A stretch of 64,000 bases of DNA from Bacteroidia bacterium (GTDB taxonomy: Bacteria > Bacteroidota > Bacteroidia > 2-12-FULL-35-15). Of the stretch, positions 56,501 through 62,700 are shown one piece after another. The first letter of the stretch is position 1. Each line of letters starts with the position of its first letter. The notes beneath the pieces were generated by a model. That model was not told the DNA's origin. It saw only the letters and a list, made by a program, of their open reading frames with translations, and did not search any database. The stretch spans positions 218,334 to 282,333 of the forward strand of contig JAURXZ010000049.1 in the NCBI GenBank assembly GCA_030654175.1, read 5' to 3'. A program made the position numbers and the translations under genes.

Positions 56501-59223
56501 GCAACATCAGTAACGGTTAAAGTTATAGGTCCTGCCTGTAAGCCTGAAGCATTAGGAGAGGTAGCTCCTGAACTCCAATTGTATGTGTAAGGCAAAGTCC
56601 CGCCTGATACGGTTGAATTGGCCGTACCATTGCTTCCATTAAAACAACTTACAGGAGTTGGTGTTAATGATATGGAAATTGTGGAAGGTTCAGTAATGGT
56701 ATAAGTTGATGTTTTCGTGCAATTTTTGGAGTCAGTTACAGTTATTGAATAGCTTTGGGCGGTGAGATTTGAGATAAGAGCAGTTGTAGCACCATTGTTC
56801 CAAAGATAAGTGTAAGGCCCTGTTCCACCTGTTGCATTTATGGATATGGAGCCATTGTTTCCCCCGGAACACGATACATTTGTTATAGAAGAAGAAAGAG
56901 CAAGTGGTGTTGGTTGAGTTATACTAACGGGATTGGTAGAAGTACATCCCATACTATTTGTAATTGTAACGCTATATGTACCCAAAGCCAAGTTGGTGGC
57001 CGTTTGAGTTGATTGTGCAGGTGAAGTGTTCCAGGAATAAGTATAAGGAGACATTCCTCCTGTTATGTTAACTGTAGCGGAACCATCATTACCTCCGAAG
57101 CAGCTTATGGGGGGTTGAGTAAAAGAAACAACTCCTGAAAATGGTATATAAGTAATTCTTACAATATCAGAAGCCGCGGGACACGTTCCATTCCCTGTTG
57201 TGGTTAAGGTCAGATCAACAAATCCATTGGTCAATTCAGCAGGAGTGGGGGAATATGTTGCTGAAAGCGTTGTGTTATTTGGACTGAATACTCCTCCACC
57301 ACCTGACCAGATTCCGCTCAATGCCCCGGTAACAGAACCATTAATAGTTGTAATAGGGGTTGCTTTACAAACTGTTTTATCGGCACCGGCATTAGAAGTG
57401 ATAGCAACAGAAAAAGATGTAACGGTTACAGTAGCAAATGCCGGGGGGCAGCCAGATCCATCTGAAAGCTGAATAGTATATGTTCCATTTCCAACAAGAA
57501 TACTCGGTGAAGGATTTAGATTATTCCAAAGATAGGTGTATGGAGGTGTGCCGCCACTCCCTGTAGCAGTGATTGTTGTGGATGTTTGGCCAACACAAAG
57601 GACCGGGTTCTGGGGCGCAATGGTTACACTTAGAGGAGGGTTAAAGGTCACTCTTGCAGTATCACAGGCAGGTGCATTATTACAGGTCGAAGACTGGCCA
57701 CAAATTTGATAATCAACATAAGGGGGGGCTCCGCTTTGTGCTGTTGCCGTTGGGTTTAAACATCCTGAAGTACAAGATAAATAACTGTTATACGCACCCA
57801 ATGCCCCCGGATATATAGAGTTCCATGTTACAGAAGAGTCAGCGTAACCTGTAGCAGTGATCGGACTATTGCATCCTTGATTTACTGAAATATTAGTACC
57901 CGCAGATGGAGGCGGGGGTTGTGGGCAACTCACCACCTGGTATTCAAAATCTCTTAATGTTTGGCTCATGTAAACTCCATTTCGATAATCTTTGACCATT
58001 ACACCAACAATAAATCTCCCAAGTATACCAGGTGTACCTGTTAAAACTCCTGTAGATGCATTAAGATTGAGTGGGGCACCTCCAAGAGGATTGGTTGCAG
58101 AATATCCCGGGTTCCAAACAACTGGAGTAAAAGTGGCGATGTTTCCGGAAAAAGTAGGAGCTCCTTCTTTATAAGGTGTATAAAGTGAATATACCAATGA
58201 ATCCCCATTTGAATCTATTGCTGAATGATCAAAAGTAAAAGGCTGCCCTGCACAAAGGAGAACAGGAGGATATAGTTTAAAAACAGGATCATTATTTGTT
58301 ACAAAATTATTACAGGTAACAAGCACATTATCAAATTGATAAATTTTACTTGCACTTGAACCAGGAATAAATTGAACACGAATTACTATCTGAACAGTGC
58401 TGCCTGCAATTCCTAACTTACTTGCAGTTACAGGAGTGAAATTACCAGTTAAAGTTCCATTAGTAGGGAAAAGTGTCAAAGGGCCTCCATTTAATTTATA
58501 ATAAACAAATATTTTATCCAAAGTTAATGTTCCGGCCTTAGATAGATCAACACTCAAATTAACAGAAGAGCAGGAAGAAATAGGAATTATTTGGGACGAC
58601 CAGGTTGCACTTGCATTGCTGGCACCAGTGACACGAAAAAGATTGCTTTGTACATTCGCAGCACCAGGAGCAGGCGGTCCAAGAGTTCTGCTCCAGGCCG
58701 TTCCAGCGTTATCAACCGTTGTGTTATTTGGTAGTGTAAAATCTTCTCCCCAAATAATAGGAATTCCGGGAATGTCTGCATAAAGATGCATTGAAACGCA
58801 ATTACATGGAATAGTACTATTAACAATACCCAAAGACCGATAGATCACTGGACAACTTAGATGATATCCGCCTGGGATTGGAGGGAGATTAGTAACAGTT
58901 TTGGTATAAACACCTTCTTGAATACAAGGCATTGGACTTGGCGAAATAGCACAAGGAGGGAGAATTGCAGGAATTGCGTTAACTTGTGTCAAAGTCATGG
59001 TAATACTTGGTAAGGCTATACCATTATATCCGCCAACATTAATTGTTTGATTTGTAAATTGGTAGCTTGCGTTACAGAAGCGATAAATTTTTAATGTTAT
59101 GGTATAGCTTGAACCTCCATTATGAACATAGGTTAACGTTCCACCAGCAAGGTGGCTGGAGAATCCCATTGAAGATACACTCAAAAAAACACACACAAAG
59201 AATATTTGTAATAGTTTTTTCAT
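50569..59223 (-). CDS. Giant SprB-repeat surface protein with T9SS type B sorting domain (paralogue 4)
   Basis: This is a 2884-aa protein. Its signal peptide (MKKLLQIFFVCVFLSVSSMG) and head (HLAGGTLTYVHNGGSSYTIT, through YPGALGAYNSYLSC and VDYQICGQS) are clearly homologous to those of paralogue 1. The Ig-like GGIWSGGGGVFSPNNTT stretch is followed by 23 SprB units (about 704-2388), the NDTLCLGQTG region, two PKD-like domains (WEWNFGDGTTS, YYWEFGDAGTS) and the type B sorting domain (about 2784-2884; IFNRWGEEIFES, ending LLRY). The last 280 bp of the gene are almost the same as those of paralogue 3, although the heads differ. A possible promoter lies just upstream: TTTG and TAATTTTC on the minus strand, 20 bp apart (59267-59270 and 59239-59246). 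Confidence 0.96.
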   Translation of the reverse strand: MKKLLQIFFVCVFLSVSSMGFSSHLAGGTLTYVHNGGSSYTITLKIYRFCNASYQFTNQTINVGGYNGIALPSITMTLTQVNAIPAILPPCAISPSPMPCIQEGVYTKTVTNLPPIPGGYHLSCPVIYRSLGIVNSTIPCNCVSMHLYADIPGIPIIWGEDFTLPNNTTVDNAGTAWSRTLGPPAPGAANVQSNLFRVTGASNASATWSSQIIPISSCSSVNLSVDLSKAGTLTLDKIFVYYKLNGGPLTLFPTNGTLTGNFTPVTASKLGIAGSTVQIVIRVQFIPGSSASKIYQFDNVLVTCNNFVTNNDPVFKLYPPVLLCAGQPFTFDHSAIDSNGDSLVYSLYTPYKEGAPTFSGNIATFTPVVWNPGYSATNPLGGAPLNLNASTGVLTGTPGILGRFIVGVMVKDYRNGVYMSQTLRDFEYQVVSCPQPPPPSAGTNISVNQGCNSPITATGYADSSVTWNSIYPGALGAYNSYLSCTSGCLNPTATAQSGAPPYVDYQICGQSSTCNNAPACDTARVTFNPPLSVTIAPQNPVLCVGQTSTTITATGSGGTPPYTYLWNNLNPSPSILVGNGTYTIQLSDGSGCPPAFATVTVTSFSVAITSNAGADKTVCKATPITTINGSVTGALSGIWSGGGGVFSPNNTTLSATYSPTPAELTNGFVDLTLTTTGNGTCPAASDIVRITYIPFSGVVSFTQPPISCFGGNDGSATVNITGGMSPYTYSWNTSPAQSTQTATNLALGTYSVTITNSMGCTSTNPVSITQPTPLALSSSITNVSCSGGNNGSISINATGGTGPYTYLWNNGATTALISNLTAQSYSITVTDSKNCTKTSTYTITEPSTISISLTPTPVSCFNGSNGTANSTVSGGTLPYTYNWSSGATSPNASGLQAGPITLTVTDVAGCFASNSVTIVQPTALIAGTSKTDETCSDLNNGSATAILSGGTPGYTFLWQPGAQTTGTISNLSSGTYTLIAKDLNGCQATTFAVIAQPTPLTINFISQVNVSCFGGNNGSVIANPAGGNGTFTYLWSNGATTSQISNLSAQTYSVTITDANGCDTINSVVITQPTIVTASTTSTDETCGSLNNGTAKVIASGGTPTYTYLWQPGLQTTDSIYNLSSGNHTLTVTDSKGCTGVANATITEPSPIAISFTAQTNVSCYAGADGSVTASPAGGTPLYTYLWAPGGATSATTSNLSAGTYSVTITDSKGCFLTNSVVITQPSPLGLETSVTNETCNSLNDGTATVDISGGTPGYTYLWQPGSLTTLSINNLSSGTYTLTVTDSNGCAAIANPVITEPPPFTISFASQTNVSCFGENDGSVTASSSGGTPNYSYLWAAGGGTTSSRINLTAGTYSVTVTDAKGCFTTNSVIITQPPLLVVSASSLPATCYGATDGSVSSSATSGTGPYTYSWMPGSLIGQNVSNLAGGTYTVTATDSLGCVSSNSISVAQPAQIILTTTSVNSDCGLPNGQSSVSVSGGNDPYTYFWSPAGGTNDTAIGLLTGAYTVIVTDSIGCTASQFGNVNENAAPVATIFSVINVSCFGGTNGSAKVGTIGGIGPFTYSWMPSGGTDSIATGLTAGSYTVTVTGSNGCKSLATTSPDITQPSPILIAVTKTPVSCFGGNDGTAAAVISGGTPGYTYQWLPGGTMGLSVSNLSATSYTVQVTDTNSCVETTPFTITQAPSTLSASLTFTPSNCFGGSDGSVSATAIGGTAPYNYNWMPGNFNAASISNLSSGSYTLTLTDLKGCIYNNSITVTQPTQVILTSDSINSNCSLANGQASVTASGGAGGYLYLWSPSGGTNSIAPALLAGAYTVKVTDGNGCISTDGVTVNNNASPVASVFSTSNVTCNAGSNGTAIVSVTGGTGPFTYSWMPSGNTDSIATGLLPGTYTVTVTDANLCQSAPAISPEITQPYPILITVTKTSVTCFGDNDGTASATASGGAPTYSYLWSNGSTSTLISNLSAQTYTIQVTDFNNCVQSLPVIINEPGALNLVIPSVTNVTCYGLSDGTATATVSGGTMGYTYNWFPLGGNGPVGTGLSDGTYTLTVTDFNGCVDQNSVAITQPSQALSATNTVSNITCFGASNGTAGIHPVGGTTNYTYQWNPSASMNDTASGLASGNYTVLIADNNGCETNLAISITEPSEIGGSLVSVNPSCGLSNGSISSQLSGGVLPYTYLWSYGAATTSSINGLGTGVYNLTVTDASGCTKSLSSTLTFAPDPSIAVSTLNNVSCFGGNDGSATINITQGTAPYTINWSPSGGNGLTASVLSIGTYTINVTDALGCLTMDSIIIAEPTPVDVSISSVTDVLCNGGSTGSISVAPSGGTGPLYTYLWAPGGATSATATDLSIGTYTVNVMDQNNCFKAISATITEPTSLSSAVDTIIHATCFNGFGSASVIASGGVLPYSYSWSAPAIGQTGSEANNLIAGSYTITITDTNGCVTSTNLIVKHPLQVMTSTGANDTLCLGQTGSVSATAVGGAGNYYYTWQPSGAITSGTLPITPTSNTTYTVVAFDQIGCAGTPDTVTAIVYNLTAANIQALGTTPICPGASSVIYVETSGTTGPLTYQWNNNLGTGTGIFLVTPAQPTTYIVTVSNMCGLSVSDSVEVLFNPPPTIALSSAANTLCVPGYMPFFDNSVTGNIDDPITGWEWNFGDGTTSNEEDPDHNYAQPGDYLVTLTVTTSGGCTNNNLSAPIAITAHPIPTAAFSINSTNLNLPYDVLILNNQSVGATSYYWEFGDAGTSTQFNPQYVYTSLGVFQVQLIAMSQYGCVDTAFAEITTDADVVFPNAFTPNPNGSQGGIYDLNNLSNDIFFPYSSGVIDFKIEIFNRWGEEIFESLDIKQGWDGYYRGAICQQDVYVFKAYVKLNNGKVFYKNGDVTLLRY
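53485..54405 (-). repeat. Single four-unit SprB block in paralogue 4
   Basis: Units 13-16 (TAAAVISGG, SVSATAIGG, SNCSLANGQ, GTAIVSVTGG) form one copy of the block that is doubled in paralogues 1 and 2. Its length of about 920 bp agrees with the 921-bp period there. Confidence 0.8.
55090..56465 (-). repeat. Three alternating A/B SprB unit pairs in paralogue 4
   Basis: Units 4-9 alternate DETC or NETC..LNNG/LNDG types with NVSC..GSVTASP types. Units 4 and 6 start with DETC, units 5, 7 and 9 with NVSC. Confidence 0.8.
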
Positions 59224-59705
59224 AAATTTTCTTTTTGCGAAAATTATATTCTTATTCCCTCAGATGCAAAAGAAAGGGGAAAAGTTGCAATTTTTTTAAT
59301 AAAAACAATTCGCAAATACTTTTACAATACTATAATTTGGTTAAAGCAAAAAGAGGCAAAGTTTAAACAAAAAAATAAAATCATGGAAAAGCATTTTTTC
59401 GCGTTTCCAAAATTTTTAATTTCATTTAAAAATATATAATATGATTAAACATACGATTTTTATAGGCACAAGGTTACTATAAACATATTTTTAGTTGTAA
59501 TAAACCGATTTTTGGTAAAAATTGAAACGAAAATTTAAAGTTAGTATAAAAACAGCTATTGATGGCATTACACCAAGCGCTCTTTGGCAGGTCTTTATAT
59601 TTTATTACACAATTGAGCTTGCTAAACTGGATTAGCCTTTGATTGATGGATCTGTTGAGAAAAGATAAAAGAAGGAAGGCCGTGTAATTTATTAAAAATT
59701 AAATT
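59224..59705. other. Intergenic region between paralogues 4 and 5
   Basis: This 482-bp AT-rich gap has no gene. Besides the possible promoter of paralogue 4 at its left edge (59239-59270), nothing specific was recognised; the flank repeat found after paralogues 2 and 3 is absent. Confidence 0.55.
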
Positions 59706-62700
59706 CTAATAGCTAAGAATAGTAACATCCCCATTTTTATGAAATATTTTTCCGTTGTTCAGTTTAATGTAAGCTTTCCAAATGTATACATCCTGCTGAC
59801 ATATTTGCCCTCTGTAATAACCATCCCAGCCTTTTTTTATATCCAATGATTCAAAAATTTCTTCGCCCCAGCGATTGAAAATTTCAATTTTAAACTCAAT
59901 TACTCCTGAAACGTAAGGAAAAAAAACATCATTGTCCATACTATTTATATCATAAGATCCTCCGGAGGCACCGTTTGGATTTGGGGTAAATACGTTAGGG
60001 AATATAAGATCGGCATTTGTGGTAACTTCTGCAAAAGCAGTATCAAGACAGCCAAACTGGGACATAGCAATTAGCTGAACCTGAAAAACGCCTACTGAAT
60101 TATATAAATACTGAGGATTTAAAAGTGTTGATGTTGAACCATCTCCAAAATCCCAATAATATGAATTTGCTCCTGTTGAATGGTTATTTAAAATCAATTC
60201 ATCAACAGGCAGAGCAAGATTAGTTGAATTAACTGTAAATGCCGCTGTTGGAATAGGATGTGCGTTTATTGTTATTGGAGCTGATGAATTATTATTGCTA
60301 CATCCGCCAGAAGTACTTACAACCAAGGTAACCTGATAAGTACCGGATTGATCATAATTATGTTCGGGATCCTCCTCAATGGATGTTGTTCCATCACCAA
60401 AGTTCCAATTCCACATCGTGATCGGATCATCCAGATTACCTGTAAGTGAATTATCAAAAAATGACATGGATCCGGGAATGCATAATGCATTCGTATCAGA
60501 TGATAAAGTAATTGTAGGCTGGGGAATAAATAGCACTTCAACTGAATCTGCAATATTTAAACCACACATATTACTGACAGTAACAATGTATGTTGTAGGC
60601 TGGGAGGGTGTTACAAGATACCCCCCTGGAGCGGTCCCTAAATTATTATTCCACTGATAGGTGAGTGGACCGGTTGTTCCTGAGGTTTCAGCATATACAA
60701 AGGAACTTTGACCGGGGCAGATAGGAGAGGTACCAAATACCTGAACATTGCCTCCATCTAAATTATATACAATTGCGGTAACCGAATCAGGGGTTCCTGC
60801 GCAGCCAATTTGATCAAATGCAACTACAGTATAAGTGGTATTACTTGTTGGTGTAATTGGTAATGTTCCTGAAGTTATGGCCCCTGAGGGTTGCCATGCG
60901 TAATAATAATTTCCTGCACCTCCTATTGCAGTTGCGGACAGGCTTCCTGTTTGACCGAGGCATAGTGTATCATTTGCCAGGGCTTGAGTTATTACCTGAA
61001 TCGGTTGTTTTATTAACACATCAATAGTTGTAAAACACCCGTTTGTATCAGTAACTGTGACAGTATAGGAGGCTGCGCCAACATTATTTACCTCCGATCC
61101 TGTTTGCCCTGAAGCAGGCGCTGACCAGGAATAAGAATATGGAAGCACACCTCCTGATGCAAGTATAGTAGCACTTCCAAGACCTCCATAACACACTGCG
61201 TCAATAATAGTATCAACAGAAGCGGAAAGTAACGTGGGTTGAGTAATGCTTGCAGAAATTGCTTTTGCGCAATTATTCTGATCCATTACGGTTACCGTGT
61301 ATGTTCCCATAGTGAGACCATAAGCTGTGTTTAACGTTGAGCCGCCTGGTACCCACAAATAAGTATAGAGTGGTCCCGTACCTCCGGTTGGGGCAACAGA
61401 TATGGTTCCTGTATTTCCTCCATTACATAAAACATCTGTTATTGAAGAAACAGAAACATCAACAGGTGTTGGTTCGGTTATAATCACACTATCTGATATT
61501 TCACATCCTAAAGCATCGGTCACAGTTACTGTATAAGTACCAATTGAAAATCCGGAAGCTGTTAAACTATTTCCACCCGAAGGTGACCAGTTTATTATAT
61601 AAGGCGCCAATCCCTGGGTAATAGTAATAGTTGCTGAACCATCACTTCCTCCATTACAGGAAACATTGTTTATAGAGGAAAAGGCAATACTTGGGCCGGG
61701 GGCTATGGTAAGGTTGGCTGATAAGGATTTGGTGCAACCTGATGCATCTGTTACCAGTAAATTATAAACTCCGGTTCCCAAACCGGTTAATGCTGAAGTT
61801 GTAGCAGCGCCTAATGACCATAAATAAGTATATGGAAATGTACCACCTGAAACTTGCGATGAGATTGACCCATTGGATAATCCACAAGCAGGATTTATAG
61901 TTATCAGTGTGCCGTTTATTTCTGAAGGTTCTGAAATACTAACTGATAAATTTGCCTTACAACTATTATAATCGGTAACAGTAATTGTATAATTTCCGGG
62001 AGCAAGACCGGAAGCTGTATCATTCAATGATACAGAAGGGGTCCATTGAAAGGAATAAATGGGAGTGCCACCGGCAGGATGTATTCCAACAGCAGCATTT
62101 GATGCCCCGAAACAAGTGCCGGAGGATACTATACTTGTTGCTGATAATGCTTGGCTTGGTTCCGTGATTGTTACTGAACTAGTGTCGATACAACCCTTTA
62201 TATCCGTTACTGAAACGGTATAAGTTCCTGCAGATAAACCTGTTCCTATAGGGCCATTGCCTCCCCAAGGCATCCAGTTATAATTATAAACCGGTGTACC
62301 ACCGCTAACAATTGCTGTAGCCGTTCCATTGTATTCACCTAAACATTTAACATTGGTAGTAGAAGAAATTATAGCACTTACCTGACCAGGCTCAATAATT
62401 ATTACCGGCATTGTTTGCACACAGTTATTGTTATCGGTAACCTCTATGGTATAAGTACCGGCAGAAAGGTTAGTTATGCTTGCCCCGGTTGTCCCACTTG
62501 GTAACCATTTATAGGTATAACCTGGAGTTCCACTTGATGCGATGGCTGAAGCGGTTCCATCATTCCCGCCAAAACAACTCACTGTGGTTTTTGTAACATT
62601 TATTAGAATTGGTAATGGTTGAGTAATGCCCGGGTTAATTGTAGCGAGCGCTTTACAACCATTGGTGCCGGATACTGTAACGGTGTATGAGCCTGCCGCC

